Below, in pieces: positions 1-10,336 of a stretch of DNA of 64,000 nt (its first letter is position 1; each line of letters begins with the position of its first letter). A program made the translations under genes and the position numbers. Below the pieces are notes generated by a model. It was given only the letters and a program-made list of their open reading frames with translations. It ran no database searches and was not told the origin of the DNA. This DNA is from Micromonospora kangleipakensis (GTDB lineage Bacteria; Actinomycetota; Actinomycetes; Mycobacteriales; Micromonosporaceae): NCBI RefSeq assembly GCF_004217615.1, contig NZ_SHLD01000001.1, forward strand, positions 7,068,001 to 7,132,000, read 5' to 3'.

Positions 1-135
1 GACTGGGGCACGGCGGAGGGGGCGAGCCACGCCTTCCTCCAGGTCGAGCAGCGCAACACCCCGGCGGTGGCCCTCTACCGGGGGTTGGGCTTCACCACCC
101 ACCACACCTACCTGACCCGGGTCGCCCCGCGCTGA
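1..135 (+). CDS. GNAT-family acetyltransferase, C-terminal fragment cut by window edge
   Basis: Only the last 44 residues are present, in frame 1 and ending in TGA. The text around LQVEQRNTPAVALYRGLGF is the usual end of a GNAT fold: a strand, then an N-x-x-A-x-x-L-Y-x-x-x-G-F helix that packs beside acetyl-CoA. Family membership is seen in this motif. The substrate cannot be judged because the N-terminal half lies outside the window. Its stop codon is inside the hairpin it shares with the convergent gene that follows. Confidence 0.7.
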   Translation, partial: DWGTAEGASHAFLQVEQRNTPAVALYRGLGFTTHHTYLTRVAPR

Positions 136-168
136 CCGGGCACCCGGGTCAGGGGTGGGCCCGGTCAG
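132..168. terminator. Bidirectional hairpin containing both convergent stop codons
   Basis: CTGACCGGGC at 132-141 pairs perfectly with GCCCGGTCAG at 159-168 (10 bp). The TGA of the plus-strand acetyltransferase (133-135) and the TGA of the minus-strand gene (complement at 165-167) sit inside opposite arms, so one palindrome supplies both stops and a shared terminator. No U-tract follows, as is common for actinobacterial hairpins. Confidence 0.6.
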
Positions 169-629
169 CGGCGGACGACCCGGCGGGGCTTGGCGGCCTT
201 GAGCTGGGCGTACCGCTTGAGTTGCTGGGAGCGGTGGTCCAGGCCGAGCGCGGTGAGGATCAGGTAGCCGACCAGCACGCCCGCAGCCGTGGCGGCCAGG
301 TAGAGCCAGATCTGGGCGAAGAAGAGCCCGGCGCCACCGCCGAACGGGTTCTCGCCGACCAGCAGCGGGGCCACGAAGACCGTCAGCGTCAGCGCCACGC
401 CCACCGCGGCGGCGAGGTCGCCGGCCCAGCGGGCCACCGGACGGTCACGCCCCCAGCGGAACGCCACCGCCGCGAGGATCAGCCCGATCACCACGAACAT
501 CACCAGGGACACCCGGTCGGCGGCGGTGTCGTCGCCGTCGAAACCGAACCTGATCACCAGCCGGGCCAGCACGTTGACCGCGAACAGCGCCATCGCGAGC
601 AGACCGACCGCGCGCCATCGCTGCAACAT
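165..629 (-). CDS. Small integral membrane protein, function unknown
   Basis: The start at 629 (protein begins MLQRWRAVG) is preferred over the upstream ATG at 689 because GGAGGTGTGCG lies directly before it. The 154-residue product has about four hydrophobic segments: near residues 8-28, 39-57, 68-90 and 103-125. It ends in a basic tail rich in Lys and Arg, expected to be cytoplasmic. It resembles no enzyme family I recognise. It is transcribed toward the shared hairpin at 132-168, and the next gene upstream on the same strand is the membrane protein at 709-1164, about 80 bp away, so a common transcript from mshB is possible. Confidence 0.6.
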   Translation of the reverse strand: MLQRWRAVGLLAMALFAVNVLARLVIRFGFDGDDTAADRVSLVMFVVIGLILAAVAFRWGRDRPVARWAGDLAAAVGVALTLTVFVAPLLVGENPFGGGAGLFFAQIWLYLAATAAGVLVGYLILTALGLDHRSQQLKRYAQLKAAKPRRVVRR

Positions 630-708
630 CGCACACCTCCGCCGTACCGCCCGCCGGACGGCGGGACTTCTGGCAGGAATATCTACCATTGCAACCTGTG
701 TGCCGTCA

Positions 709-1164
709 TCACCCGTCGTGGCGGGCGGGCGGCGCGAGGATCTGCCGGAAACCCATCACCGCGAACGTCATCGCCCCGGCGACGATCATCGCCAGCCCCA
801 CCCAGTTGTCGCCGGAGACGAGCAGGTCCCCCTCGGTGGTCCGGACCGAGGCCACCGCCATCAGCGCGAACCACGGCAGGGCGGGCAGCACGACCGCCCA
901 CCGGGCGCCGACCGCCTCGTGGGCGAACCAGCTCAGCGCGATGCCGGCGCCGATCGCCACCAGCGCCGACACGCCGATCAGCTGACCGCCCACCCGCACG
1001 GTGGCCAGCAACAGCTCCAGCACCGCCGAGAGCACCCCGGCGAGCATGGCGATCACGCCGCCGGCGACCCGCAGCGCGAGGTCGAGCGCCGGCCGCGGGC
1101 GCGCGGGCGGCGCGGCGGGCTCCTGCTCCGGTACGACCGACATCGGCGCGGTCGGCAGGGTCAC
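709..1164 (-). CDS. Membrane protein translationally coupled to mshB
   Basis: This 151-residue protein has a proline-rich N-terminus and then about four membrane segments, at roughly residues 28-53, 60-82, 87-105 and 119-143. The GTG start overlaps the mshB stop as GTGA (1161-1164), which points to translational coupling; an in-frame ATG at 1143 is an alternative start. A small membrane protein directly after mshB is a recurring actinobacterial arrangement (I recall the DUF6113 family there), but the name is an inference and no function is known. It may help anchor or transport something in the mycothiol pathway, though nothing in the sequence proves it. Confidence 0.6.
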   Translation of the reverse strand: MTLPTAPMSVVPEQEPAAPPARPRPALDLALRVAGGVIAMLAGVLSAVLELLLATVRVGGQLIGVSALVAIGAGIALSWFAHEAVGARWAVVLPALPWFALMAVASVRTTEGDLLVSGDNWVGLAMIVAGAMTFAVMGFRQILAPPARHDG

Positions 1165-2084
1165 CGGAGGCCGGCCGCCGCGACCGGGGACCGGTCCGGC
1201 CCGTCCACCGGCAGGCCGGCGAAGAGGTCGTCCTCCCAGCCGTACGGGCCGTTGCCCGGGCCCTTCTCGCCGACTGCGAGGGTGAAGTACTCCACGCCCA
1301 TGAACTCGGCGCCGAAGTTGCCGGCGATGGAGTAGAGCCAGGAGGTGGCCGGGATCTGGGTGGCGTGCGCCCGCATCGCCGCCTCCTTGGCGGCGTGCTG
1401 CTCGGTGGCGTCCATCCGCGCGGCGATCTCCGGGTCGGGCGTGCCGAAGGGCAGCTCGTCGGCGCTGTCGATGCCGGCGAAGGGATTGTCCGAGGCCTCC
1501 ACGAAGTGGTCCAGGCCGGCCTCCAGCACGCTGCGCGGCAGGGCCGTCCAGTAGACCTTCGCCGGGGCGATCCCCTCGGCGGCGGCCAGCTCGACGGCCC
1601 GCATCGCGACCCGGTGCGCCTGGATGTGGTCCGGGTGCCCGTAGAAGCCGTTCGGGTCGTACGTGATCATGACCTGCGGGCGGACCTCCCGCATGATCTC
1701 CACCAGGTGCCCGGCGGCCTCGTCGAGGTCGGCCTGCCAGAAGGCGCGGGGGTGCTCGTTGGTGGCGAGCCCCATCATCCCGGAGTCGCGGTAGCGGCCC
1801 GCGCCGCCGAGGAAGCGGTGGTCGGTGACGCCGAGCGCGGCGCACGCGGCGGCGAGCTCGCCGATCCGGTACCCGCCGAGCTGGTCGGCCTCGGCCGCGG
1901 CGAGCTGCGCCAGCTCCGGCACGTGGATCTCGCCCTCCTCGCCCAGGGTGCAGGTCACCAGCGTGACGTGGGCGCCGGTCGCGGCGTAGTGGGCCATGGT
2001 CGAGCCGGTGCCGATGGACTCGTCGTCGGGGTGCGCGTGGACCAGCAGCAGGCGGCGGTCGGGCAGCGTCGTCACGACCGTCAC
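1161..2084 (-). CDS. mshB: N-acetyl-GlcN-inositol deacetylase (mycothiol biosynthesis)
   Basis: MshB is a cytoplasmic zinc deacetylase that removes acetate from 1-O-(2-acetamido-2-deoxy-glucopyranosyl)-myo-inositol, giving the amine that MshC ligates to cysteine. The diagnostic AHPDDE zinc motif lies near the N-terminus, and a second metal ligand is in the YGHPDH motif. The product is about 307 residues, normal for the family (about 300). Two GTG starts fit, at 2084 and 2075; I use 2084, and the longer ATG frame to 2138 would add residues not seen in the family. It heads a two-gene unit with the overlapping membrane protein. A mycothiol gene marks this as an actinobacterium. Confidence 0.9.
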   Translation of the reverse strand: MTVVTTLPDRRLLLVHAHPDDESIGTGSTMAHYAATGAHVTLVTCTLGEEGEIHVPELAQLAAAEADQLGGYRIGELAAACAALGVTDHRFLGGAGRYRDSGMMGLATNEHPRAFWQADLDEAAGHLVEIMREVRPQVMITYDPNGFYGHPDHIQAHRVAMRAVELAAAEGIAPAKVYWTALPRSVLEAGLDHFVEASDNPFAGIDSADELPFGTPDPEIAARMDATEQHAAKEAAMRAHATQIPATSWLYSIAGNFGAEFMGVEYFTLAVGEKGPGNGPYGWEDDLFAGLPVDGPDRSPVAAAGLR

Positions 2085-2170
2085 TCTAACCGGCGGTCCG
2101 GTCCGGTCGAGCCTGACGCGTCCACGCAGGTCGGCCACATCACGCCCGACGCGGCTCTACGATCCGAACT

Positions 2171-4315
2171 GTGGACTTTCCCGAGCTGGCCGCCCGTACC
2201 CGCCGGTTCAGCCACGGGGCGCCGCGCGCCGTCTCCGTCGCCGACGACGGCTCCCGGGTGGTCTTCCTGCGCTCGTCCGGTCCGGAGGATCCCGCCGACG
2301 CGCTCTGGCTGCTGGACGTCGCCTCCGCCGAGGAACGGCTGGTCGCCGACCCGGCGACCCTGCTCGAGTCGGACGCCGACCCGGCCGCGCTGGCGCCGGG
2401 CGAGCGGGCGCTGCGCGAACGGCTGCGGCTCAGCGCTGCCGGCATCGGCTCGTACGCCCTGGACGCGGCCGGCCGGGTGGCGGTGTTCCCGCTGGCCGGC
2501 CGCCTGTTCCGGGCGGACCTGGTGCACGGCGACGTGGTCGAGGTGACCACCGTCGGCCCGGTGATCGACCCACGGCCGGATCCGACCGGGGAGCGGCTGG
2601 CCTACGTCACCGACGCCGCCGAGGGGGTGCGCCGGGGGCAGCTCCGGGTGGTCGAGTCCGACGGCACGGACACCCTGCTGGCCGGCGAGGACAGCGGCGT
2701 CACCTGGGGCCTGGCCGAGCACATCGCGGCGGAGGAGTTCGACCGGTTCCGCGGCTACTGGTGGGCCCCGGACGGGCGCTCGGTGCTGGCCGCGCGGGTG
2801 GACGAGTCCCGGCTGCCCCACTGGCACCTGCACGACCCGGCCGATCCGGCGAGCCCGCCGACGACCGTCGCGTACCCCCGGGCCGGCGGCCCGAACGCGG
2901 AGGTCAGCCTGCACCTGCTCGACCTCGACGACGGCTGGGTCGACGTGCACTGGGACCGCGAGACCTACCCGTACCTGACCTCGGTGGACTGGGCGGACGG
3001 CGGGCCGCTGATCACCGTGCTGCGCCGGTCCCAGCAGCACGGCCTGGTGCTCGCGGTGGACCCGCGTACCGGGGAGACCCAGGTGCACGCCGAGCTGGCC
3101 GACCCGCGCTGGGTTGAGCCGATCCCCGGCACCCCGGCCCACCTGCCGGACGGGCGGGTGCTGGTCGGCGGGGAGCTGGCCCACGACGGGTACGACGCCC
3201 GCTGCCTCTTCGCCGACGGCACCCTGCTCACCCCGCCGTCGCTCTACGTACGCCGGGTGGTGGGCCGGCTGCCCCCGGGCCCGAACGGCCCGGCGGACCT
3301 GCTGGTCGAGGCGAGCGAGGGCGAGCCGAGCCAGCGGCACCTGTTCCGGGTCCGGACGGCCATCGGCGGCGGCGTGGACGCCCGCCGGATGAGCGGTGAC
3401 CCGGGTTGGCACACCGCCGCGATCGGCGGCTCGACGCTGGTGGTCGGCACCGCCTCGCTGGAGCACCCGGGGACCAGGTGGTCGGTCTGGCACGGCGACC
3501 GGGAGGTGGCGCAGCTCCGCTCGCTGGCCGCCACCCCGCCGTACGCGCCGAGACCGACGCTGGTCCGGGTGACCGACCGGCGGTTGCCGACCGCGGTGCT
3601 CTACCCGACCGACCACGTCAAGGGCACCCGGCTGCCGGTGCTGCTGGACGTCTACGGCGGTCCCGGGCACCAGGAGGTGATCGCCACCCGGGCGGCCTGG
3701 CTGGAGCGGCAGTGGTGGGCCGACTCGGGCTTCGCGGTGGTGACCACCGACAACCGGGGCACCCCCGGGATCGCCCCGTCCTTCGAGAAGGCGGTCCACC
3801 GGCGGCTGGCCGACGTGATCCTGGCCGACCAGGTGGACGCGCTCACCGCCCTGGCGGACAAGCACCCGGACCTGGACCTGGAGCGGGTGGCCGTGCGGGG
3901 CTGGTCGTTCGGCGGCTGGCTGGCCGGGCTGGCGGTGCTGCGCCACCCGGAGCTGTTCCGGTGCGCGATCGTCGGCGCGCCGGTCACCGACTGGACGCTG
4001 TACGACACCGCCTACACCGAGCGCTACCTGGGCCTGCCGGACGACGGGATGGACGTCTACGCCCACCACTCGCTGGTGGAGCTGGCCGCCGAGCCGGTCG
4101 GCGACCCGGAGCAGGCCCGGCCGATGCTGCTGGTGCACGGCCTGGTGGACGACAACGTGCTGGCCGCGCACACGCTGCGGCTCTCGGCGGCGCTGCTGGC
4201 CGCCGGGCGGCCGCACGCGGTGCTGCCGCTGACCGGGGCCACCCACATGGCCTCCGGCGGTACGGCGGAGCGACTGCTCCGGCTGGAGCTGGACTTCCTG
4301 CGGCGGCACCTGTAG
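2171..4315 (+). CDS. S9-family prolyl oligopeptidase / dipeptidyl-peptidase IV-like
   Basis: The 714-residue product has the S9 layout: an N-terminal beta-propeller (DPP-IV N-terminal type, about 30-430) that gates access, then an alpha/beta hydrolase domain. The catalytic triad is visible: Ser579 in GWSFGG, Asp661 in HGLVDD and His692 in GATHMA. No signal peptide is seen, so it is probably a cytoplasmic peptidase that trims short peptides with proline or alanine near the N-terminus. It starts at GTG 2171 and is divergent from mshB across an 86-bp gap. It ends against a strong hairpin shared with the peptide importer; a link between peptide uptake and peptide hydrolysis is plausible but inferred. 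Confidence 0.9.
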   Translation: MDFPELAARTRRFSHGAPRAVSVADDGSRVVFLRSSGPEDPADALWLLDVASAEERLVADPATLLESDADPAALAPGERALRERLRLSAAGIGSYALDAAGRVAVFPLAGRLFRADLVHGDVVEVTTVGPVIDPRPDPTGERLAYVTDAAEGVRRGQLRVVESDGTDTLLAGEDSGVTWGLAEHIAAEEFDRFRGYWWAPDGRSVLAARVDESRLPHWHLHDPADPASPPTTVAYPRAGGPNAEVSLHLLDLDDGWVDVHWDRETYPYLTSVDWADGGPLITVLRRSQQHGLVLAVDPRTGETQVHAELADPRWVEPIPGTPAHLPDGRVLVGGELAHDGYDARCLFADGTLLTPPSLYVRRVVGRLPPGPNGPADLLVEASEGEPSQRHLFRVRTAIGGGVDARRMSGDPGWHTAAIGGSTLVVGTASLEHPGTRWSVWHGDREVAQLRSLAATPPYAPRPTLVRVTDRRLPTAVLYPTDHVKGTRLPVLLDVYGGPGHQEVIATRAAWLERQWWADSGFAVVTTDNRGTPGIAPSFEKAVHRRLADVILADQVDALTALADKHPDLDLERVAVRGWSFGGWLAGLAVLRHPELFRCAIVGAPVTDWTLYDTAYTERYLGLPDDGMDVYAHHSLVELAAEPVGDPEQARPMLLVHGLVDDNVLAAHTLRLSAALLAAGRPHAVLPLTGATHMASGGTAERLLRLELDFLRRHL

Positions 4316-4323
4316 CGACGCGA

Positions 4324-4356
4324 AGGGCCCCGGCCGACGTGGTCGACCGGGGCCCT
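4324..4356. terminator. Bidirectional terminator hairpin
   Basis: AGGGCCCCGG (4324-4333) pairs perfectly with CCGGGGCCCT (4347-4356) across a 13-nt loop. It lies between the stop of the S9 peptidase (4315) and the stop of the convergent solute-binding protein (4370). Confidence 0.75.
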
Positions 4357-4369
4357 CGAGGCGCGACGG

Positions 4370-6106
4370 CTACTGCTTGACGTAGGCGTTCGTCAGCGCC
4401 GGGTAGCCGAAGATGCTGGACAGGTAGATCCCGCCCACCTTCGAGCCGTGCAGGTAGTAGCCCTGCTCCACGAAGAGCGGCACGGCCGGAGCCAGCTCGG
4501 TCATCACCCGCTTGTCGAGCTTGGCCCACTCCTTGCCCTGCTCGCCGGCGGGCATGGCGAGCACCCGGTCGAACTCCTTGTTGATCTCGTCGCTGTTGAC
4601 GTACGAGGTGTTGCTGTTGTTCTCGGCCTTGATGGCGCGGCCGTCGAAGAGCACCGGCAGGATCGCCGCGCCGCTGGGCCAGTCGGCGGCCCACTGGTCG
4701 ATGTAGAGGTCCCACGGGTTGTTCTTCTTGCCGACCTCGTCGAGCTTCGAGTCGGCCGGGATGCTCTTCAAAGTGACCTTGAAGCCGGCCTTCTCCAGGT
4801 TGCCCTTGAGCTGGGTCCCGTACTCCGGGTAGTCGTCGCCGACGCCGAGCACCAGCTCCGGCGTCTTGCCGGCGAGCAGCTCCTTGGCCTTCTCGATGTT
4901 GCCGCTCGGGCCGGCCGGGTAGGCGTCGTACTTCTCGAAGCCGATGGTCGACGGCGGCATCAGCGTGGTGACCGCCTTGGCCGAAGCCTCACCGCCGTAC
5001 ACCTTGATGAAGCCGTCCCGGTCGATGGCGTAGTTCAGCGCCTGCCGCACCGACAGGTCGGTGACCCGCTGGGTGTTGATGGTGAGCCGCCAGAGGCTCG
5101 GGGTCTGCCCCTGCACCGAGCGCTGCTTGAGGGTCGCGTCGCCGGTGACCCGGGCGATCAGCGCCGACGGCACGCCGTTCCAGGCCAGCGCCGTCTGGTC
5201 GTCACCGTTGTCGGAGATCACCCGGTTGGCGCCCGCCTCGGCGTCCGGGCCGTAGTTCCACACGATCTTGTCCGGGTACGCGTGCCGCACCGGGTCGGTC
5301 TTCGGGTCCCAGTTCTCGTTGCGCTCCATCACCAGCTCGACGCCGGCGGTGTTCTTCGTGATCTTGTACGGCCCGGAGGAGAAGGGCTGGTTGTCCAGGT
5401 TGACCCCGGTGTCCTTCTCCGGCTTCAACGGGGCGGTGTACGGCAGCGACGCGGCGAACGGCAGGTCGCAGTGCGGCTTGGCGAACTCGAACTTGAGCGT
5501 CTTCGCGTCCGGGGCGGTCAGGCCCGGCGGCAGCGAGGTCTTGTTCGTCTTGAAGTTCCACTTGGTGTCGTACTGCGGGCTGTCGGCGAGCCACTCCTGC
5601 AGGTAGGTCGGGCCGCCGGTCAGGTCGGGGTCGAAGGAGCGGGCGATGCCGTACGCGATCTCCTTCGAGGTGATCGGGCTGCCGTCCTCGAACTTCACCC
5701 CGTCCTTGATCTTGAATTCCCAGACCTTGCAGTCCTTGTTGACGTCCGTGCCCGGGGTTTCGGCGAGGTCGCCGACCAGGGTCACCTTGCCCGAGCCGTC
5801 GTCCTTGAACGTGGTCAGGAAGCGGCTGTAGAGCGGCGCGTTCATCAGACCGGCGAACGAGTAGACCCGCTGCGGGTCGAGGTGGGAGATCTTGGTCTCC
5901 CGGATCACCCGGAAGGTGCCGCCCTTGGCGGCGCCCTGGACCTCGGCGGCCGGCCCCATCGAGTCCTTCGGGTCGGTGGCGATCGATCCGCTCTGCACCC
6001 GGTCGGCGTCGTTGCCGCCGTCGGTGCCCTTGTTCTCGCTGCACGCCCCCATCACCACGAGCAGTGCGAGCGCTCCGCCAGCGGCGGTTGCCCTCTTCAG
6101 GCGCAT
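4370..6106 (-). CDS. Peptide ABC transporter substrate-binding lipoprotein (family 5)
   Basis: The 578-residue SBP_bac_5 lipoprotein captures peptides or similar solutes outside the membrane and delivers them to the permeases encoded upstream. It begins MRLKRA, then a hydrophobic stretch and lipobox VMGAC with Cys22 as the lipidated residue. GGAGGAGG precedes the ATG. It is the last gene of a five-gene minus-strand operon (D-F-C-B-A order), 107 bp after the first permease. A small hairpin (CGTAG/CTACG at 6145-6159) lies in its leader, so it may have its own promoter or processing site, which would suit the high level usually needed for binding proteins. The exact ligand cannot be read from sequence. 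Confidence 0.9.
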   Translation of the reverse strand: MRLKRATAAGGALALLVVMGACSENKGTDGGNDADRVQSGSIATDPKDSMGPAAEVQGAAKGGTFRVIRETKISHLDPQRVYSFAGLMNAPLYSRFLTTFKDDGSGKVTLVGDLAETPGTDVNKDCKVWEFKIKDGVKFEDGSPITSKEIAYGIARSFDPDLTGGPTYLQEWLADSPQYDTKWNFKTNKTSLPPGLTAPDAKTLKFEFAKPHCDLPFAASLPYTAPLKPEKDTGVNLDNQPFSSGPYKITKNTAGVELVMERNENWDPKTDPVRHAYPDKIVWNYGPDAEAGANRVISDNGDDQTALAWNGVPSALIARVTGDATLKQRSVQGQTPSLWRLTINTQRVTDLSVRQALNYAIDRDGFIKVYGGEASAKAVTTLMPPSTIGFEKYDAYPAGPSGNIEKAKELLAGKTPELVLGVGDDYPEYGTQLKGNLEKAGFKVTLKSIPADSKLDEVGKKNNPWDLYIDQWAADWPSGAAILPVLFDGRAIKAENNSNTSYVNSDEINKEFDRVLAMPAGEQGKEWAKLDKRVMTELAPAVPLFVEQGYYLHGSKVGGIYLSSIFGYPALTNAYVKQ

Positions 6107-6213
6107 CTGCGCCCTCCTCCCCTATCTGGAGCCTCGTCAGACGACGTAGGAAAACTACGGTTTGTGTAACAGAGAGCGGCGGATTTCTCCATGCCCTTCC
6201 CGCCGCCGTTGCG

Positions 6214-7200
6214 CTATCGCAACCGGACCCGGGGATCGATGGCGGCGTAGAGGAGGTCCACCACGATGTTGGCGACCACGATGAAGACCGCGGAGATCAG
6301 CACGGTGGCCATGATGGTCGGCAGGTCGCCCGCCTTGACCGCGTCGACGGCGGTGCGGCCGAGCCCCTGGATGCCGAAGGTTGTCTCGGTGATCACCGTG
6401 CCGCCGAGCGCGCTGCCCACGTCCAGGCCGGCGATGGTGACCACCGGGGTGATCGCGGCGCGCAGCGCGTGCCGCCCGTACACCGTGGGTTTGGCCAGGC
6501 CCTTGGCCCGCGCGGTGCGGACGAAGTCCTCCGACAGCGTCTCCAGCATCTGCGCCCGGGACAGCCGGGCGTAGATCGCGGAGAAGAGGAAGGCCAGCGA
6601 CACCCAGGCGAGCACGAGCCCGCTGGCCCATTTCACCGGGTTGTCGAAGATGGAGGTGTAGCCCGGGGTCGGGGTGATCCGCAGGTTGTAGGTGAAGACC
6701 AGCAGCAGCACCGCGCCGACGAAGTACAGCTGCATGGAGGCGCCGGCCAGCGAGAAGCCGATCGCCACCCGGTCCAGCACCGTGCCGCGGCGTAGCGCGG
6801 AGATCATCCCCAGCCCGACGCCGAGCACCAGCCAGAGGACCGCCGCCGGGATCACGATGCTCAGCGTCACCGGGAGCACCCGGGCCATGGTGTCGGTGAC
6901 CGCCTCGCTGTTGACGTACGAGTAGCCGAGGCAGGGGGCGTCACACCGGCCGCCCTGGGAGCTGCCCAGGTCCCGGCCGGTGACGATGCCCTTCATGTAG
7001 TTGGCGTACTGCTCGGGCAGCGGGTCACGCAGGCCCAGCTCCTCGCGGACCCGCTCCAGCCGCTCGGCGTTGCAGTTCTTCGGGCACATGCCGCTGACCG
7101 GGTCCCGGGGCAGGCCGAAGAACATCAGGAAGCTGAGCACGCTCACCGCGAAGAGGGTGAGCACGGCGGTCAGCAGCCGCCGCACCAGGAAACGCGTCAT
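6214..7200 (-). CDS. Peptide ABC transporter permease, DppB/OppB type
   Basis: The 328-residue inner-membrane permease starts with the typical MTRFLVRRLL helix and has about six membrane segments. The EAA-type loop (around RTARAKGL) that contacts the ATPase is present. Length and topology match the DppB/OppB family. It has the large periplasmic loop expected between segments 1 and 2, here with several cysteines (CPKNC, and GGRCDAPC further on), which may form disulfides. It lies 9 bp after the DppC-type permease and before the binding protein, so it works as half of the channel of this importer. Confidence 0.9.
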   Translation of the reverse strand: MTRFLVRRLLTAVLTLFAVSVLSFLMFFGLPRDPVSGMCPKNCNAERLERVREELGLRDPLPEQYANYMKGIVTGRDLGSSQGGRCDAPCLGYSYVNSEAVTDTMARVLPVTLSIVIPAAVLWLVLGVGLGMISALRRGTVLDRVAIGFSLAGASMQLYFVGAVLLLVFTYNLRITPTPGYTSIFDNPVKWASGLVLAWVSLAFLFSAIYARLSRAQMLETLSEDFVRTARAKGLAKPTVYGRHALRAAITPVVTIAGLDVGSALGGTVITETTFGIQGLGRTAVDAVKAGDLPTIMATVLISAVFIVVANIVVDLLYAAIDPRVRLR

Positions 7201-7209
7201 GACACACCC

Positions 7210-8217
7210 CTACCGGGACGACTTCGGGTCGAGCGCATCACGCAGCGCGTCGCCGAGCAGGTTGAAGGCGAGCACGAGGAGGAAGATCGTGACGCCGGGG
7301 AAGAAGACGTACGCCGGGTCGGTCTGCAGGTACGGGATGCTCTGGAAGATCATCCGACCGAAGTCGGCGGTGGGCTCGAGGATGCCGATGCCGAGGAACG
7401 ACAGCGCCGCCTCGCCGGTGATGTACTGCGGCACCGCCAGCGAGAACGCCACCAGGATCGGCGCCCAGAGGTTCGGCAGCAGCTGCCGGAAGAGCATGTG
7501 CCCCAGCCCGGCGCCGCTGGCCCGGGCCGCCTCCACGAACTCCCGTTCGCGCAGCGAGATCACCTGACCGCGGACCAGCCGGGCGGTGCTCGTCCAGCCG
7601 AACGCGGCGAAGATGCCGATCAGGACGGCCACCTGGAACGCCGCCGGCACCTCCTCGCGGGGGCCGTAGAAGCGCAGGCCCACGGTCGGCACCACGGCCA
7701 GGGCGAAGATGAGGAACGGCAGGGCCAGCGCCACGTCGGTGATCCAGCTGATCACCGCGTCGACCACCCCGCCGAGGAAGCCGGCGACGATGCCGGCCGC
7801 CACGCCGATCGCCGTGGTCACCAGGGCGGCGGCGAACGCGATGAAGAGCGATGTCCGCATCCCGTAGATCATCCGAATGAAGATGTCCCGGCCCAGCCGT
7901 GGTTCCAGCCCGAACCAGTGGTCGCCGGTGATCCCGCCGACGTAACCCAGCGGCATGCCGTTGCCGTCCAGCAGGGTGGAGAACTGCTCGTTCGGGCCGA
8001 CGCCGTAGAGCCTGGAGACCAGCGGCGCGGCCAGCGCGAGCACGATGAAGAGCAGCAGCACGGCGGCGCAGACCATGGCGGTCCGGTCCCGGCGCAGCCG
8101 GGCCCACGCGAGCTGGCCGGGCGACCGGCCGACGATCGCCCTCTCGTCGGGCTTGACGGTGTCGGCGGCCGGCTCGATCTCGGCCCGCGCCGCACCCTCG
8201 ACCGGGGACAGGCTCAC
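7210..8217 (-). CDS. Peptide ABC transporter permease, DppC/OppC type
   Basis: The 335-residue second channel subunit has an N-terminal cytoplasmic stretch, six predicted membrane segments and the conserved EAARASGAG coupling loop near residue 230. The GTG start overlaps the stop of the preceding ATPase gene as GTGA (8214-8217), so translation is coupled. It is followed 9 bp later by the DppB-type permease. Its C-terminal [12 protein letters not shown] ending is typical of the family. Confidence 0.9.
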   Translation of the reverse strand: MSLSPVEGAARAEIEPAADTVKPDERAIVGRSPGQLAWARLRRDRTAMVCAAVLLLFIVLALAAPLVSRLYGVGPNEQFSTLLDGNGMPLGYVGGITGDHWFGLEPRLGRDIFIRMIYGMRTSLFIAFAAALVTTAIGVAAGIVAGFLGGVVDAVISWITDVALALPFLIFALAVVPTVGLRFYGPREEVPAAFQVAVLIGIFAAFGWTSTARLVRGQVISLREREFVEAARASGAGLGHMLFRQLLPNLWAPILVAFSLAVPQYITGEAALSFLGIGILEPTADFGRMIFQSIPYLQTDPAYVFFPGVTIFLLVLAFNLLGDALRDALDPKSSR

Positions 8218-9236
8218 TGCGACACCTCCACGGTTTCGCTGGTCGCGGCGGCGACCGGCCCCTGCTCGGGGTAGTGGCAGGCGGTGAGTTGCCGGCCGGC
8301 GTCGCGGCTGACCAGGGCGGGTTCCTCGGTGGCGCAGCGGTCCTGAGCCTTCCAGCAGCGGGTACGGAACCGGCAGCCCGAGGGCGGGTTCAGCGGAGTC
8401 GGCACGTCCCCGGTGAGCCGGATGCGTCCGGCCGGGCCGAGGGTGGTCACGTCGGGGATCGCCGACAGCAGCGCCCGGGTGTAGGGGTGCTGGGGGCGTT
8501 GGTAGATGTCGTCGCGGTCACCGATCTCGACGATCTTGCCCAGGTACATGACCGCGACGCGGTGGCAGAAGTGCCGCACCACGGCCAGGTCGTGGGCGAT
8601 GAACACGAACGCCAGGTCCAGGTCGCGTTGCAGGTCGCGCAGCAGGTTGATCACCTGCGCCTGGATCGACACGTCCAGGGCCGAGACCGGCTCGTCGGCG
8701 ACGATCAGCTTCGGCCGCAGCGCCAGGGCGCGGGCGATGCCGATGCGCTGGCGCTGCCCGCCGGAGAACTCGTGCGGGTACCGGTTGTAGTGCTCCGGGT
8801 TCAACCCCACCAGCTCCAGCAGTTCCTGGACCCGCTTGCGGACCCCGCCGGGCGGGGTGATCCCGTTGACCTGCAGCGGCATCGCCACGATCCGACCCAC
8901 GGTGTGCCGAGGATTCAACGACGCGTACGGGTCCTGGAAGATGATCTGCAGGTCCTGCCGCAACGGCCGCAGCTCACCCCGCCGCGCATGGGTGATGTCC
9001 CGCCCCGCGAACTCGATCGACCCCGCGGTCGGCTCCAACAACCGCACCAGCATCCGACCCGTCGTCGTCTTCCCACACCCCGACTCCCCCACCAGGCCCA
9101 GCGCCTCGCCAGGCCGGACGTCGAAGTCGAGCCCGTCGACCGCCCGGACCGCCCCGGTCGACCGGAAGCCGCTGCGGACCGGGAAGTGCTTGGTCAGGCC
9201 ACGCACCCGCAGCAGCGGCTCGGTGCCCTCGCTCAT
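8214..9236 (-). CDS. Peptide ABC transporter ATPase, DppF/OppF type
   Basis: The 340-residue cytoplasmic ATPase energises the importer. The start at 9236 (MSEGTEPLL) is chosen because its ATG overlaps the upstream stop as ATGA; the longer frame upstream is only antisense-like arginine-rich text. Walker A GESGCGKT is at residues 50-57, followed by the FSGGQRQR signature and Walker B with DEPVSALD. The oligopeptide-type C-terminal extension with a CRFRTRC motif is present and may hold an Fe-S cluster or metal, as proposed for this subfamily. It pairs with the DppD-type ATPase encoded just before it. Confidence 0.9.
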   Translation of the reverse strand: MSEGTEPLLRVRGLTKHFPVRSGFRSTGAVRAVDGLDFDVRPGEALGLVGESGCGKTTTGRMLVRLLEPTAGSIEFAGRDITHARRGELRPLRQDLQIIFQDPYASLNPRHTVGRIVAMPLQVNGITPPGGVRKRVQELLELVGLNPEHYNRYPHEFSGGQRQRIGIARALALRPKLIVADEPVSALDVSIQAQVINLLRDLQRDLDLAFVFIAHDLAVVRHFCHRVAVMYLGKIVEIGDRDDIYQRPQHPYTRALLSAIPDVTTLGPAGRIRLTGDVPTPLNPPSGCRFRTRCWKAQDRCATEEPALVSRDAGRQLTACHYPEQGPVAAATSETVEVSQ

Positions 9237-10336
9237 CGCGCGACCCCCACCTGTGCGATGTCCTCCTGGTAGAGCCGGGTGCGCTCCTCCACGGGCAGGT
9301 GGCAGGCGGCCAGATGGCCGGCCTCCCCGGCCGGGCGCAGCTCCGGGACCTCCGTCAAGGAGCGGTCGCCGTTGCGACCGGCGTACCGGCAGCGGGGATG
9401 GAACGCGCACCCCGACGGCAAATTGATCAACGACGGCGGGTTACCCGGGATCGGCAACAGGTCCGCGTCCGCGTCACCGTGCAACGACGGCACACTCGAC
9501 AACAACCCCCACGTGTACGGATGCTGCGGACGCCGCAACACCTGCTCCACACTCCCGCACTCCACCGCCCGACCCCCGTACATCACCAACACCTCGTCGG
9601 CCACCTGAGACACCACCCCCAGGTCATGGGTGATCAGCACGATCGCCGAGTGGAACTCCGCCTGCAGATCAGCCAACAGATCCAAAATCTGCGCCTGCAC
9701 GGTCACATCCAACGCCGTCGTCGGCTCATCCGCGATCAACAGATCCGGATCGTTCACCAACGCCATCGCGATCATCACCCGCTGCCGCATCCCACCCGAA
9801 AACTCATGCGGAAACTGATCGAACCGCCGCGCCGGCTGCGGAATCCCCACCCGACCCAACATGTCCACCGCCCGCTGCCGGGCCTCCCGCTTCCCCGCCC
9901 GCGGGTGATGCACCCGGTACGCCTCCGCGATCTGCCGCCCCACCGTGTAGTACGGATGCAGCGCCGACAACGGATCCTGAAAGATCATCGCCATGTCCCG
10001 GCCCCGCAGCCGCCGCACCTCCTCCTCCGGCAGACCGACCAACTGACGGCCGCCCACGGAGATCTCGCCGGTGATGGTGGCGCGCTTGGCGTCGTGCAGG
10101 CCCAGGACGGCCAGCGAGGTCACGCTCTTGCCCGAGCCGGACTCGCCGACGATGCCGAGGGTGCGACCGCGCTCGACCGCGAACGACACCCCGTCGACCG
10201 CGCGGACCACGCCGTCCTCGGTGTCGAAGCGGACCCGCAGGTCGCTCACCCGCAGATAGGGCCCTTCGCCGGAGCGCTGCTCCGGCACCTCGGGGCGGTC
10301 CGGTTTCCCGGACGGCGCCGACTCCGACCTGCCCAC
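9233..10336 (-). CDS. Peptide ABC transporter ATPase, DppD/OppD type; first gene of operon
   Basis: The 367-residue ATPase has Walker A GESGSGKS at residues 64-71, signature FSGGMRQRV, Walker [11 protein letters not shown] and the oligopeptide C-terminal domain with CAFHPRC. It starts at GTG 10336 with GAGGGAGG upstream. It is the promoter-proximal gene of the D-F-C-B-A operon, so the promoter should lie in 10337-10572, opposite the Uma2 gene. Placing the ATPases first and the binding protein last is the reverse of the second importer at 58-64 kb. Confidence 0.9.
   Translation of the reverse strand: MGRSESAPSGKPDRPEVPEQRSGEGPYLRVSDLRVRFDTEDGVVRAVDGVSFAVERGRTLGIVGESGSGKSVTSLAVLGLHDAKRATITGEISVGGRQLVGLPEEEVRRLRGRDMAMIFQDPLSALHPYYTVGRQIAEAYRVHHPRAGKREARQRAVDMLGRVGIPQPARRFDQFPHEFSGGMRQRVMIAMALVNDPDLLIADEPTTALDVTVQAQILDLLADLQAEFHSAIVLITHDLGVVSQVADEVLVMYGGRAVECGSVEQVLRRPQHPYTWGLLSSVPSLHGDADADLLPIPGNPPSLINLPSGCAFHPRCRYAGRNGDRSLTEVPELRPAGEAGHLAACHLPVEERTRLYQEDIAQVGVAR

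Noticed and set aside
2081..4309. 742-codon open frame on the minus strand
   Set aside because: It lies fully opposite the S9 peptidase, which has its catalytic triad. The minus product is Arg/Pro/Gly/Val repeats typical of antisense frames in GC-rich DNA.
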